Origin: Dichetophora obliterata
Lineage: Eukaryota > Arthropoda > Insecta > Diptera > Sciomyzidae
Reading direction: 5' to 3'
NCBI GenBank assembly: GCA_963920525.1
Contig: OY986438.1
Coordinates: 74,110,136 to 74,174,135, forward strand
Length of the DNA stretch: 64,000 bases
In this document: piece after piece, positions 31,791-43,782 of the stretch
Numbering within the stretch: position 1 is the first letter of the stretch
Layout: each line of letters starts with the position of its first letter
Notes under the pieces: model-generated
What the model was told of the DNA's origin: nothing
What the model saw: only the letters and a program-made list of their open reading frames with translations
The model's database searches: none
Position numbers and translations under genes: made by a program

Positions 31791-32480
31791 GAAACTTCAG
31801 CGAAAATGGGGGTGCCAAGGTATGTGAAATCCTTGACGACTTTAAAGTTATAGTTACTTGTTGTAAAATTGTAACCGAGACGCCGCGCTACCCTGTTTAC
31901 AGTCAGCATATACTTCGTTTTGCCCAAGTTAATCATCAAACCCACTTTGACTGATTCCTTTTTAATAGCAGCAATCTCTTTTGGTCCGCCCAATAATTTC
32001 GATATCATCAGTGTTCGAAAGGAGCTACACCTTTATAGAAAATGGTACCTATGTGATACACACCGGCCTTTAGTTTGATCTCGTTCACGATGAAGTTGAA
32101 GAGATCGGAAGATAGGAGTCGTCTTGTCTGAAACCTCGTTCGGATAGGCTATATCCTATCTTAACGGAACTACATGTATTTCTCAACGTCATCCTGCATA
32201 GTCTTTTTATCAGCTTTACAGGTATACCGAACATTGTTGCGTATAGGCAGTCCCGTCTCGGGCTATCGAACGCAGCTTTATAATCGGCAAAGTGTCGATT
32301 TGATTATTGGGTTTATTCCAGGATTTGGTGAAGTGTAAAAGCTGTTCTATGATTGACTTGCCCACCCTAAATCCGCAGTGATAAGGTCAATACGTTTGAG
32401 AGGAAAACGCTTATATGCGAAAGAAATAAGACTAATACCTCTGTGGATGGCTTATATTGGATGGCTTAGAAAGGAGAACC
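31791..32480 (-). pseudogene. RTE-type LINE fragment (family 2), minus orientation
   Basis: Read leftward: HRGISLISFAYK, ADYKAAFDS, KRLCRMTLRNTCSSVKIGYS, DDIEIIG, then 77 aa from 32008 (SVKVGLMINLGKTKYML, VVKDFTYLGTPI). Same family as 31085-31790 but a different segment mix, with many stops. The two fragments meet tail to tail at about 31790. Confidence 0.72.
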
Positions 32481-34350
32481 TTCTTTATTTCGATTTATTT
32501 AGATTTATTTCGATTTATTTATTTAAATTAAGAATTAGTAAAGTAAGATCTTAAATGTTCTTTTAGCGTACAACAGTTAAAAACATTAATAGTCAACAGA
32601 AAACGATGAGAATAAGACTTACAACTAGTAAATATAATTATAATTTTGCAAAACAAACCAATTTAGAGAAATAAAAGAATTACAGTTAATTTCACAACTT
32701 AACTAAAATATAGCTTATCATAACTTAACAAAATAAAAGAAGGAGGAAAGGCAGTAATTAAAACTTTAAAGAAGAGAAAGGAGAAGAAAGTTAAAGTGTA
32801 GAAGAATTAAAGGTTAGAGAAATAGGACATGATTGGTAGCTTAAATTTGATCGTGCTGGTTACGGTTTTAAGGTTTAGCGAAAGTGAGTTCCAGAGCTTA
32901 ATGGCGTTGATAAAAAAGAGCCGCTTAGTTTGTAAACAAGTATATCTTGGTATTATAAAGTTGAAGGTTCTGTTCAAAGACAGAAACGCAGTTTTTCGAA
33001 AAGGTGTAACGGAGTTTTACTAATAATCAACTTGTGCAGAAATATGCAGTTTCTCGCATTTAGGTATTCAATCAAGCTACATCCTGGAGATTCTTTGCTT
33101 TTAACAGTTACATGGTCAAAAAGTCTTAACGCAACAAGAATTTTGTGCTCAGAATGGGAGTCAAGGTTACTATAAACTAGCTCAGAGTAAGTAATTATAG
33201 GCAAAATGAGTTGAACAACAAGTCTTTTGTTAGTCAAAGTAGGGGTAAATTTATAAGTTAACCGCAGCCATCTTAGCGTATAATATATTCTTTTTACTAT
33301 GTTATTCACATGGTCAAGACAAGTAAGTTTTGAATTGACATAGAATCCTAAATTTTTTTAGTTTGTCAACACTTTGTAGACGATTACCATTGAGACTAAT
33401 TGACGGAATTTGGTTGAAGTCGAGCTTATCCTTGGATATAGGAAGAATAAACGATTTATTGGCATTCAGGTAGAGATCGTTTTCAGAGGCCCACTTAGAA
33501 ATAGCACTTTACGGCCCTTTACGAAAACCAGATTGGTACGGAGAAAGCAGTTTTAAAGACTCAATGTATTCATTAATTTGTTTACACATCAAGGATTCAC
33601 AGATTTAAGAGAACGAGCATAAAATACTAATGGGTCTGAAATCTTGCATAGAGGAGGCATTACTGACTTTGGCAATTGGGACCACAGTAGCTAGCTTCCA
33701 AGTGTTAGGAAAACATGAAACAGTAAAACAATGATTGATTACGTGTGTAATTGGTTTAATAATGAACGGCAATGTAATTTTAATAAATCTTAAAGAAATG
33801 CCATCACTACCAGTAGCATTAGACTTGATTTTCATAATTGACAACATGACATTACATCAACATGACAGAACGAAAACTGGTCATTTACAAGGAGGTTACG
33901 AGTGTTACCAGGTTACGGACATTACATTAGCGGACATTACATTAGCTATTGGTAATGTTTGCAGATGACTTAAACAAAAAAATTATAAGGAGCATTAGGT
34001 TCAATATCACACTTTTGATCATCTTTGCTAATAACACCAAGGCAACGGATATTCTTCCAAAGAATTTTAGTAGGAAGAGAACAATGTAATTTTTTTAAGA
34101 AGAATCTTTTCTTAGACAGTCTAGTAATAGACACAGCATTATTACGAGCATGTTTGTACATTTCTCCAATTTACATTAGTAGGGTGTCTTTTACATTTAA
34201 CATAAAGTTTGTTTCTTTTATTGATAGCGACTTCAACATAAGACTTAAACCATGAACATAACTTATTTCGAGCAATAGACTCACTTTAGTATCGGGCAAA
34301 GCATGTAAGGATGAGCTAATGCATGCCATATATCAATTCATCGTTGTCGA
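32481..34350 (-). pseudogene. Jockey-type LINE ORF2 remnant with 3' UTR
   Basis: Read leftward: CSWFKSYVEVA and RFFLKKLHCSLPTKILWKNI (linker), then 33847-33605 with KSNATGSDGISLRFIKITLP and TWKLATVVPIAKVS, DFRPISIL (RT fingers), a deletion over the palm, then KNLGFYVNSKL and 33309-32974 (LRLTYKFTPTLTNKRLVVQL, IEYLNARNCIFLHKL). 32480-32830 is AT-rich 3' UTR. The catalytic ADD box is gone. This family is different from the one at 19886. Confidence 0.75.
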
Positions 34351-35198
34351 CTTTCAACAATTCAGCTGGCAGTCAAACGGCACCCGCGGTGCCTAATTTT
34401 TATTGGATGTTAAATTACAAATTTAGTTTTATGATTATTAATCATATATTAATAATTATTTTTTTATTGCATCACAGAGAGACTGCCCTCTTCACCGTAG
34501 TATTTCAAAACAGATTGCATAAGATCTTTTATAAATATGTCATTAATAAAAGCGGTATTCAGTGCAGCCAATTTAATTTTGCGCATGAGGCGTTTGCTGC
34601 ATGAATTGCAACGCAAACTGATTCCACGCTAGCGTCGCAGATGTTCGGAACCTTCGCACACACGACTTGTACGTGAAAGCTGAGTGGATCCGTGGCACCA
34701 CTGATCCAAGGACTTAAGGGAGGTTTTAGGCAAAAGCGGCTCAAATTAAGACATATTTTAGAAGATGTTTTATAAAAAAGTATATTATATATACAAAAAA
34801 CTTCAGTTGCATATTAATTTTACATTATCAGTATAAATAAAAATGTTTTTACATATATTTGTTATTTATAGCTGTGGCGCTAAAGCTGGTGTGCTTAAAA
34901 AAGTTGGAAATCGGGCCACATCATAGCTCGGCTCCAGATCGTCTGGAAATACAGATAATATGGAAGATTAAGCAAATTATGAAGCGTAGAAAAAAGGCTA
35001 AAAATTTGTTATGACCATATTGTTTCTTTTAAAAACTAGACAAATATTCAAAAGACGTTTATTTTTGGACAGATGTGTAGAATTACATTACAGATTAAAA
35101 AAAAATTAAATCGGTAGATTAATTTGTTTGCAGTAGTGTGGCCATAAAAAGTATGCTTCGAGAAAAACACATTTAGTTATTCTGGTTAGTTAAAGGTA
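34351..35198. other. No recognisable feature
   Basis: AT-rich with short frames only. No repeat or motif could be assigned. Confidence 0.3.
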
Positions 35199-35206
35199 CT
35201 CTAGAG

Positions 35207-35611
35207 CAGAGGTGTCGTGGCAGTAAGCTAAATTACAAACTTAAAAAAAAAATAAAAATTAATTAAAGCTCGATGGCGACGAAAAAAATTATTAACAACA
35301 TGAGCAAAAAAAAAATTGCAAAAATAGGGTTTAAGCATCTGACGAAGCCCAAATGTTACACACAGCCAGTAAATAAAAAATAAAATGATTCCAGACAAGT
35401 GATATTGAAAATGCTGCAACAAAAAACTCGCCACGTGATCGCTACGAGAAATTACCAACAAGAAAAAAACACACAAATAACATTGATAGCTAGCTTTCAA
35501 CGCGAGCAAACAACAACAATGCCATGTACATAATTCCTCGAACTACAACACACACGGAAATATTGAAGTTGTTGTAAGTGAGCTAAAAGAACTATGGGAT
35601 TTACAACTCTG
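35207..35611. mobile_element. hAT-type MITE
   Basis: 405 bp with ends cagaggtgtcg and, inverted, ttacaactctg (CAGAG-K-TGT inverted repeat), flanked by a perfect 8-bp duplication ctctagag (35199-35206 and 35612-35619). The CAG terminus and the T..A pattern in the 8-mer are hAT hallmarks. No coding capacity. Confidence 0.82.
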
Positions 35612-35839
35612 CTCTAGAGGACCGGATTTTCAGAATCTGTTATATCAGCGGGATTAATTTAAAAATTGAATTGAGTTGCAATTGTAGTTGAATTAAAAAA
35701 ATTTAGATGTTAAAGAAACTGTTTGCATAAAAACTCAATTAAGGCATTCCACTGAACGCTTTTTGTTTATTGGTGTTGTAAGTCATAACGGTATAGCGAA
35801 CTTAATCTTTTAAATCAATGAGAGAAATGAGCACTGCAC

Positions 35840-35950
35840 TTTCCACTGTTGCCAGATCAGAGGATTTCCCGCCAAATCAGCGTATTTTGATGTCATTTGG
35901 CAAAATTTTTAGCGGATTTTTTACTTAAGTTTTTATTAAATTCAGCTTAA
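35840..35950. other. Short stretch resembling a MITE edge
   Basis: ccactgttgccagatcagagg recalls the CAGTGTTGCC ends at 16096 and 55961, but no partner end is seen. Confidence 0.2.
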
Positions 35951-35954
35951 TTCA

Positions 35955-36140
35955 AGTTTTTTCTAAATGATCTTGTTATTTATTATGTTGATTTTATATG
36001 ATTTAAATACAAATTCTAAATGTTTGATATTAAAATCAGTATTTAAAATCAAGTATGATTTAAACTATCAAACATTTAGAATTTGTATTTAAATCATATA
36101 AAATCAACATAATAAATAACAAAGTCATTTAGAAAAAACT
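35955..36140. repeat. Fold-back form of repeat Q
   Basis: Arms of about 75 bp, aagttttttctaaatgatct...atgtttgata and its complement tatcaaacatttagaa...aaaaaact, are close to perfect and separated by about 36 bases. One arm alone equals the end of repeat Q at 27200-27290 and 46070-46165. It lies 130 bp upstream of the gypsy LTR. Confidence 0.8.
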
Positions 36141-36270
36141 TTAATCAAATGGTAGAGAACGGCCAAACAGAAACATGCTGAAAATATATCAGCAAAAATC
36201 TAAAAACAACTTCAGTAACCATGCTTTGTTAGTGGAAGACTTCCAGTAGACTGTTGGACTCCATAATAAT

Positions 36271-36518
36271 TGTAATAAAAGTAGAAGATGATATTGCAAA
36301 CCTGAATAAATTAAAATATTAAATTTGGCACTTAGTGAACTAACTTATCAATACTTTTATATATTGTCGCCATTGTTACTTGCCACCAAGAACAAAGTTG
36401 TAATTATATTTATAAAAGCACATTAAACTACACATTTTTATTAACATATCTAATGTTAATATACAATAAATAAAGATATATATTTTATTAAATCAACATA
36501 TTAAGCTGACTTAATACA
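36271..36518 (+). repeat. gypsy 5' LTR
   Basis: 248 bp, starts tgtaataaaagtagaaga and ends ctgacttaataca. It contains AATAAA near 36466-36472 within 'caataaataaagatat'. Matched by the 3' LTR at 45531. Confidence 0.92.
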
Positions 36519-36530
36519 TGGTGTCAGGTG
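36519..36530 (+). other. Primer-binding site, fits tRNA-Leu
   Basis: tggtgtcaggtg follows the LTR directly. Its first ten bases are complementary to the 3' end ...CTGACACCA expected of the animal tRNA-Leu type with acceptor stem GTCAGGA. The tRNA would prime minus-strand DNA synthesis. The tRNA assignment rests on recalled tRNA sequence. Confidence 0.6.
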
Positions 36531-36581
36531 TGGGTTTTGTAAGAATCGAAACAATACTTGTGAAATTGAAAATATAAAAAA

Positions 36582-37314
36582 ATGGCGTCTGAGGATCGAA
36601 TGCCACCACCGCTGGATGCATCAAATTTATCGAACCAATGGCCGGGATGGAGGCGTCATTTTTTAGTGTACATGGCAGGGAAACAATTAATCGATAAGCC
36701 AGAACCTGTAAAGATTGCACAATTTTTAATGGTTGGAGATAAACACGCAATCGACATTTACGATACTATGTATCCAAGTGATGGAACAGTGGATAAATTA
36801 TTGGGTACTCCGGCTGCGCAATCAGTAATAGCAGATGGGCAACAACAACAAAGTCAACGATCGCTAGACGAAGTATTAAAACGGTTCGATGAATATTGTG
36901 TTCCTTTAAAAAATGCTACAATGGAGGCATTTAAGTTTAACACGATAACTCAAAAAAGCTGCAGCCATTTGCTGAATTTGAAACAGAATTACGTAAGCAA
37001 ATTCAGTATTGTAATTTTCTTTGTATGTGTGGCAAAATGTGACAAAAGTAAATGCTTTTGGTGTATCAACGGATGACAAGCTCGTGAACGCATTAACATC
37101 GAAATGCTACAACTGTGGCGCTAATTTCACCTCAAGTCATATGCGAACCTGTCCGGCGAATGGGAAGACTTGTTACAACTGTGGACGCAAGGGGCATTTT
37201 AAGGAATACTGTAAGCAGCCAAAGTGTGAAGTCTCGGGAAGCAACAAATCGGAGGTTAAGAAGGAATCTAAACACGAAAACAGGGAAACAGAACAAAAAA
37301 GCAAATGGGAATAA
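36582..37314 (+). pseudogene. gypsy gag
   Basis: The ATG at 36582 opens MASEDRMPPPLDAS, then NQWPGWRRHFLVYM and GDKHAIDIYDTMYPS, the W-x-x-W-x-x-x-F-x-x-Y gag core seen in Mag-like and related gypsy elements. The frame breaks near 36950-37070, where sequence between capsid and nucleocapsid is shortened. It resumes in another frame with two zinc knuckles (CYNCGANFTSSHMRTC, CYNCGRKGHFKEYC) at 37103-37217 and a Lys/Glu-rich end. Gag forms the particle and binds element RNA. Confidence 0.85.
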
Positions 37315-37428
37315 AAAAAAATGTACATTCATGTTTTGTATGTGACTGGAAGGAACAAGGTAAATGTAAAAATATTGATGGGTTAAACATAGTGAATAAG
37401 AATAATTTTTTTAAGAATAAATTCAAAC

Positions 37429-39140
37429 GTGAATAAATTTTGTAAAAAACGATGGACCAAGGCCTACCGAATAGTTAACGAACTAATTATATTCAAGATT
37501 GATACGGGAACGGACATCAATAGTGTCCCTTTAAAATTGATTAAAAAGTTGAATTTGAAATTAAATAATAAAAACAATGTATTTAATGTTTATGATTACA
37601 GTAATAATAAAATAAATATTTTTGGTAGTGTTAAACTGACATGTTTTGATTTGAAAACAAACACTGAACAAACAGCTGACTTTTTAGTTGTTGAGGACAT
37701 GTTCGAACCATTATTGGGATTAGAAGATAGCATTGAGTTTGGTCTTATTAAACGGATAGACGTGCGGTCAGTCACTTGTTTGCTTAAAACAGAGGAAGAA
37801 TTTTTAAGTAGGTTTAGTGATATTTTTGGGGAAGGATTAGGTAAATTTCCAGGGAAGTTTTCAATCATATTAAAGAATGATGCAGCACCTACACTACATT
37901 ACAAGAAACAAATACCTTTAAGTTTAATTGATAAACTAGAAGTTGAAATTGAATTCATGATGCATGAAGGAATCATTTCACCTGTTAACTATCCAACGGA
38001 TTGGGTAAACAACTTGCAGATAGTTGAGAAGCCTAATGGGAAACTACGAATTTGTTTTGATCCTAAGCCACTTAACGGACAAATAAAACGAGAACATTTT
38101 TTAATACCAACAATTGATGACTTTACAAGTCGTCTGGTGAATAAAAGGGTTTTTTCTGTTTAAGACCTTTCTAGTGGGTTCTGGCATATGGAGTTGGATA
38201 GTGAAAGTTCTAACTTAGCAACGTTTATGACTCCTTTTAGGCCTTTTGGCCTAAATTGTGCACCAGAAATGTTTCAGAGGAAAATGGTGCAAATTTTCGG
38301 AGATATACCGGGGGTCATGGTTTATTTTGATGACATTGCCGTTGCGGGTAAAGACATGGAAGAACACGATAAAACTGTAGCTTTAGCTATTGAGCGGGCA
38401 CGAACAAACGGAATTAAATTGAATTCGAAAAAACTTCAATATCGGAAAACGAGCGTTCAGTTTATGGGGCGTATTTTATCTGAGGGTAATATTTAAAGCA
38501 CGAATAAATATCGGGAAGCAATTTTAAATATGAAGAAACCAGAAAACAAGTTAGATGTCATGCGTCTACTAGGTCTCTTTATATACCTTGCGAAATATAT
38601 TCTTAACTTGTCACAGCAGTCAACTGAATTACGTAAGCTAACACGCAATGATTCAAAATTTGAATGGAATGAAGTACACGATAAAGAATTAAATAATTTG
38701 CTAAATGTTGTAACGTCTGATCCGCTAGTATTCTATGATCCCAAAAAAGAGGTAACTGTACAAACTGATGCATCTAAAGATGGGTTAGGTTGCGTATTAA
38801 CGCAAGATGGTCAGCCAGTAGCATATGCATCAAGAACACTGAGGAAAAACGAGCAAAAATGGGTTAAAATCGAAAAGGAATTATTGGCAATTGTATTTGC
38901 TAGTGAGCGATTTCATCATTAATTATACGGCAGGGAATTTACAGTTAAAAGTGATCATAAACCACTTGAAACACTTGTTAAGAGGGATATTGATAATGTA
39001 ACTCCTCGGTTACAACGTATGCTGATGTATTTGCTGAAATATCCAAAAATGCAAGTGGTTTATAGACCGGGACGTGAAATGCTCGTGGCTGACTGTTTAT
39101 CTCGGGCACAGTTGCCGGAAATAAGGGAATATGAAGAATT
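37429..39140 (+). pseudogene. gypsy pol: protease, reverse transcriptase, RNase H
   Basis: Protease: FKIDTGTDINSVPLKL with the catalytic DTG (Ala replaced by Thr next to it) and LLGLEDSIEFGLI. RT: WVNNLQIVEKPNGKLRICFD, FGLNCAPEMFQRKM, VMVYFDDIAVAG (catalytic FDD near 38322-38336). RNase H: TVQTDASKDGLGCVLTQDG, KELLAIVFASERFHH, VKSDHKPLETL, VADCLSRAQLP. In-frame stops sit at 38161-38163, about 38494 and about 38920, so the polyprotein is dead. After 39140 (ELTYM) the frame is cut by the LINE and resumes at 43783 as IHHVSESVCLSKNYYDLY. Confidence 0.88.
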
Positions 39141-39266
39141 AACGTATATGGTTGGTTGGTTTTGATGGTGATTCTACATGCAAGTAGGATCCAAGTAGCT
39201 CTAGTGAGCCGTTTTGATACCTTAACCTCGTGTTTCTGTTGGTTGACTGGGTAGCGCACTGCTAGG

Positions 39267-42200
39267 TTATAACCATCCGGTGCGATTGATGATCGTTAGG
39301 AGATTGTTGATTTTTGTTGTTGAGACTTCCTCTAGGTTGCTGAGGAAGGGCCTGCCAAGCGTTGTTAGTCTGGACCTGGTCAGGGCCGGGCAGGTGCACA
39401 GAAAGTGTGTTAGTGTTTCTTTTTCATTTGGGTCATCGCAGCTGCGACAGTGGGTTTTGAAAGGTAGTCCAATTCTCTCGGCATGAATCCGATGCACCAG
39501 TGACCCGTAATAATAGTCGTTAATCTGGCTATGTCGTTCCGGGGCTTTGAGAGCATATGTTGAGTTCTGCCTATGTTGTAAAGGGGCCATATTTTTTTTG
39601 ATGTGTTGCAGGTTGGTAGTTCTCTCCATCTACGACCGGCTAAGGTTAAGTAGTAAGAACGAATTCCTCCCTTGACTGTGTTCAGTGGAACTTCGACTGG
39701 TTCCGCTCTGGAAACGTCAAGGGAAGAACCCCGCCTGGCCAATTCATCCGCCTTTTCATTACCATAAATGTTCCTATGGCCGGGAACCCAGATTATGGTA
39801 ATGCTAAGTTGGTGACTTAGCCGGGCCAGTTCATCCCTACACTGCCTTACCAGTTTGGAGTTGGTACTGATCGCAGCTAAAGATTTAACGGCAGCTTGGC
39901 TATCCGTCAGAATAGCTGCGTTAAGGTGGTTGGTGTTAGCACTTCTTAAGGTGCGACGAGCTGCTCTTATCGCAAAAAGCTCGGCCTGAAAGACGCTGGC
40001 TGAATTTGGTAGACGAAAAGAGTCCGCCACCCCCAGTTTCTCAGAGTATATGCCCGCTCCCACTCCGCACTCCATCTTGGAGCCATCCGTGTAAAAGAAC
40101 ACATCGAAGGCTAGATCAATTCCCCCATTGCGCCATTCCACCCTGGTGGGAAACTTGGTTGTAAAGGATTTCGTGAAGTCGAGTTTGGGAGTGTCGTAGC
40201 CCGTTTTTCTAGGAATCAGTTCCCGAGGTAGCGGATTTAGAATGTTGCTGTGTCCATATGGTCTATTTCGCCAGTTTTACGACTCTCTGAGTCTGACTGC
40301 ACTGTTTGTTGCAGTAAGCTTAATGTGTAAATTTATGGGGAGTAAATGTGTCAGGACATTAAGTGCATCAGTGGGGCATGAGCGGATACCCCCTGTGATG
40401 CCTATGCATGCAGATCGCTGGATCCGAGCTAGTTTTGTTGTGTTGTATGCTTTATTCAGTGCAGGCCACCATACTAGTGCACCATACGCCAAGATAGGTC
40501 GCACTTTCGCTGTGTATAGCCATAAGAGCATTTTTTGTTGAAGACCCCATTTTCTGCCAAAGGTATTTTTGCAGGCGTAGAAGGATTTGCAGGCCTTCTT
40601 GACCCTTTGTTCGATGTTAGTTTTCCAGCTTAGCTTAGGATCCAGAATGACACCTAGATATTTTGCGCTACTGGATAGTGTAAGAGGTTGGTTGTCGAGC
40701 TTTGGAAGGACAAATTGTGGCGCTTTGTTTTTTGTGGTGAATAACATCAGTTCCGTCTTACTAGGGTTAACTCCTAGGCCGCACCTGGCAGCTCAGACAC
40801 TGAGTTTTCCCAAAGCAACCTCCAATAGCTCACTGAGCGTAGAGGGGAACAATCCTGACACCATAACAACCAAGTCATCCGCATAAGCCACCACTTTGAC
40901 CCCATTGTAATTTAGTGTATTAAGAAATTCATTCATGGCGATGAGCCAGAGTAGGGGGGAGATCACTCCTACTTGCGGAGTACCCCTACTGACAAATATC
41001 GTGAGTTGGCAGCCACCCAGGTCTGCCTGGATTATTCTGTTACTGAGCATTGAGACTATCCAGTTTCTCACCGGTGCTTGTACACCAAGGTTGATAAGAG
41101 AATCAAAAATGGCCCTAGTATGAATATTGTTAAAAGCCCCTTCTATGTCTAAGAAGGCCGCAAGAGTGTATTGTTTAAAGTAGATTGATCTTTCAATAGT
41201 GGTAATAACCTCGTGTAGGGCGGTATCTGTGGATCTGCCCTTGAGGTATGCGTGTTGAGCGCTGGATATGTTAGCACCCTTTAGAACGTCCCTGAGATGA
41301 ATATCCAGTACACGCTCTAGGGTTTTCAGTGCGAATGGTGTGAGGCTTATTGGTCTAAAATCCTTGGCTGATTCATGACCTCTCCTCCCAGCTTTGGGTA
41401 TAAATATTACCTTAACTCTTCTCCAGCTCCTTGGAGTGTAGTTAAGGCAGAGGCACTTAGTGAAGATAGAGAGTAGGATAGGTGCAACTACATCTTGTAG
41501 TTTCTGCAACATTATTGAAAGTATGCCGTCGGGACCTGGGGATTTGTATGGAGAGAAGCTGCTTAAGGCCCAGATAACCCTTTCCATTGAGATAAAGGAG
41601 CCAGTCGTAACCGCCGCAGTTGCCTCAGGTGATTCTAAACCTAAGTTCTCATTGCAGTTGCTCTTGCAGCCGGGGAAGTGTGTGTTGAGTAAGTGTTCCA
41701 GTGATTCATTGGTAGATTCTGTCCACGTACCATCGGCTTTCCGAATGAAAGATGGACTGGTGCTTTCTTTGGACAGAGTTTTGCTTAGTCTTGCCGATTC
41801 TTTTATATTGTCGATCGATTGAGTGTATTCCTGCCAAGAATGCTTTTTCGCGTCTCGAATTGCTTTCTTGTAGGTTTTGAGGATGTCTCTGTATGGTTGC
41901 CAAAGACACTGTCTATGACACGAGTTTTTCCTAACCCTTTTCCTAAGGTCGGATAGATCTTTGCTCCACCACGGAGGAAGAGATTTTTTCTTGCCCCTGC
42001 TAGTTGGACATGAGACTCTAAAGGCAGCCTGCATGGTTTGCTCTAGGGCCTCCACGGAAGAGTCTTATTCCTCCGCAGTTGAGATTTGCTTGTAGGCTAA
42101 AGAACGGATTTTTGGGCGAGCCACTTTGGCAAATTTGGCCCAGTCAGTACGTTTGGGGTTACGAAATGGAAGAGGGGCCCCTGTTTCAAGATTCACATCA

Positions 42201-42862
42201 AAGAGGATCAAGCTGTGATCTAAGAAGGAACTTTTCCTCGAAACTCTCCAATTGACTACTTTTAGAGACTCGTTTTCGGATAGAAGGGTAATATCCAAGA
42301 CTTCACTCCAGCCTGTGAAGTTGTCAGTACTTGGAAAGGTGAAAGTAGGTGTATTTCCTTTATTGCATATATTTAAATTAGAGTTAATTATGAAGTCGAA
42401 TAAAAACTCACCTCTAGTGTTTATCTCAGAGCTGCCCCATAGTGTGTGTCTCGCATTGGCATCGCAGCCCAAAATTGTGGTGGTGTTGTCCAACATTGCC
42501 GTAGCCACTAATCGCTTCACTTCGTCTGGAGGAGCTTCCCTGTCGTGGCCCATATAGGCTGAGGCTATAAAAATATTGTTGGCGCCCTCCAGTTTGACAA
42601 CTGTCAGGTCTGAAGAGCTAAGGTTAGGGAGTAGAAATAAGTGTATGTGCTTTTTGGCTACAATGCAAGTTCTTGGTTTACCTGCTGTTCTATTGTAGTA
42701 GATGTTGTAGTGGTTGTTCTGGAACCCTTTTACTACTGAGTCTCTGACCCAGGGCTCCTGTATAATGCCCACGTCGATACCATCCTCCATCATGAGGATG
42801 GCCAGATTATCAGCAGCACATCTGGCGTGCTGCAGGTTAACCTGTATTACCGATAGTGGCAT
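39267..42862 (-). pseudogene. LINE ORF2: endonuclease, reverse transcriptase, RNase H
   Basis: 42862-42065: APE endonuclease (VIQVNLQHARCAADN, VGIIQEPWV, TTILGCDANARHTLWGS, SSFLDHSLILFDV). Then a single nonsense codon TAA (42067-42065), after which the same frame continues to 40793: PYKSPGPDGILSIMLQ, FRPISLTPFALKTLER, AFLDIEGAFNNI, GTPQVGVISPLLW (usual Gly replaced by Val) and VVAYADDLVVM. A TGA at 40795-40793 replaces the usual Trp of 'SVWAxxxGL'. 40747-40277 is the thumb. RNase H at 40141-39600: VFFYTDGSKMECGVGAG, AELFAIRAA, ILTDSQAAV, WVPGHRNIYGNEKADELARR. A frameshift near 39600 precedes CRSCDDPNEKETLTHFLCTC. Three lesions over 1.2 kb codons: recently dead. Confidence 0.9.
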
Positions 42863-43772
42863 TACGTGGCTGGTGGTTGTTGTGGCTGCTGCGTGAAAGG
42901 CACCGTCGGATCCTCGATTGTAAGGGAATCGAGGATATCATCGACGCTGACGCCTTCTTCCGCGGACGGGTCTTTGAAAATCTTTCGTTTGGCACGACGG
43001 ATGCCAAACCTAAGGGTGTTGCCTGCTTTCTCCAGAGCACCCAGGCACTCGTCTGAGATAAGCAGTAGGAAGGTCATGCTGTTACGCTGGGGGTCCTCAG
43101 TCTTGATGACAGCCCAGTCGTTCATAGGAATGTCATCTTAGGCAACCAAATGCGAGCACGGTCTCCTCGGAATATCCTTAGCCGGGATTAGCTTAAGGCT
43201 TAAGCCGTCCCACGCGTCTCTGATCTTAGAGACGCACTCGCTTAAGAATTCTTTGGAGAACTGATCCTCGCATTTGATCACCCGGAATCCTCGCACTACA
43301 TCCACAGATTCGAAAGATGGAAGCGCACCATCCTTGTTGCCGAGAAGATGCTCAATGACCATCTCGGACAAATTGGCTTCGATGTTGCCCCACTCTTCCG
43401 AAATCCGCTTGTGGCTGTTTGAGTTCGCGTCAATCAGCGCCACCTGTAGGTGATCCCTGGCCACCTCATTAAAGGCGCGCTGGCTGGTTGTCGGTTGCTC
43501 AGCCACGGTTGACTTGCCGCTGACCTTTACCCTCTTCGAAACGTTGTCGATCGCATCTTGCGACCGATTTCGCTTTGAATTGGCTGCGTCAGCAGTCTGA
43601 GTAGCCTGGTACTTCAGGTACTCATCAATCGTTACCTCGCATTTTTGTTTGTCTTCCACGTCGCGCTCCTGAACTGTACCCTGCTCCGCATTTTTGTCTA
43701 TCTTGGCAAGAATGAACAGAGCCTTGGTATATTTCGCTTTCAGTAGCGCGCCGTGGGATTTCCTGCTCTTCG
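42862..43772 (-). pseudogene. LINE ORF1 with DUF4780-type domain, 5' truncated
   Basis: The frame seen from an ATG at 43791 actually begins in the flanking gypsy sequence (first six codons), so that Met is accidental. Inside the element: KSHGALLKAKYTKALFILAK, a Glu/Lys-rich linker, then GALPSFESVDVVRGFRVIKC and WDGLSLKLIPAKDIPRR. It closes near 43138, and the next frame (43125-42862) continues NDWAVIKTEDPQRNSMTFLL and EKAGNTLRFGIRRAKRKIF. These two halves form the DUF4780 fold seen in insect LINE ORF1s, with about 30 codons missing between them. The stop overlaps the ORF2 start as TAATG. Confidence 0.78.
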
Positions 43773-43782
43773 AACGTATATG

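Larger units (their letters stand above)
39151..43772 (-). mobile_element. LOA/R1-group LINE inserted in gypsy pol, 5' truncated
   Basis: 4622 bp on the minus strand, flanked by the 10-bp target duplication aacgtatatg (39141-39150 and 43773-43782). The 3' end is a short CCAA-type repeat (gttggttggt on plus). ORF1 lacks its true start, because the element begins inside it at 43772. ORF1 (DUF4780-type) overlaps ORF2 by TAATG. ORF2 has endonuclease, reverse transcriptase, RNase H and a C-terminal Cys/His motif. RNase H together with the EN style (VIQVNLQHARCAADN) suggests the LOA/R1/I side of LINE classification. It is much more GC-rich than its surroundings. Confidence 0.9.
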
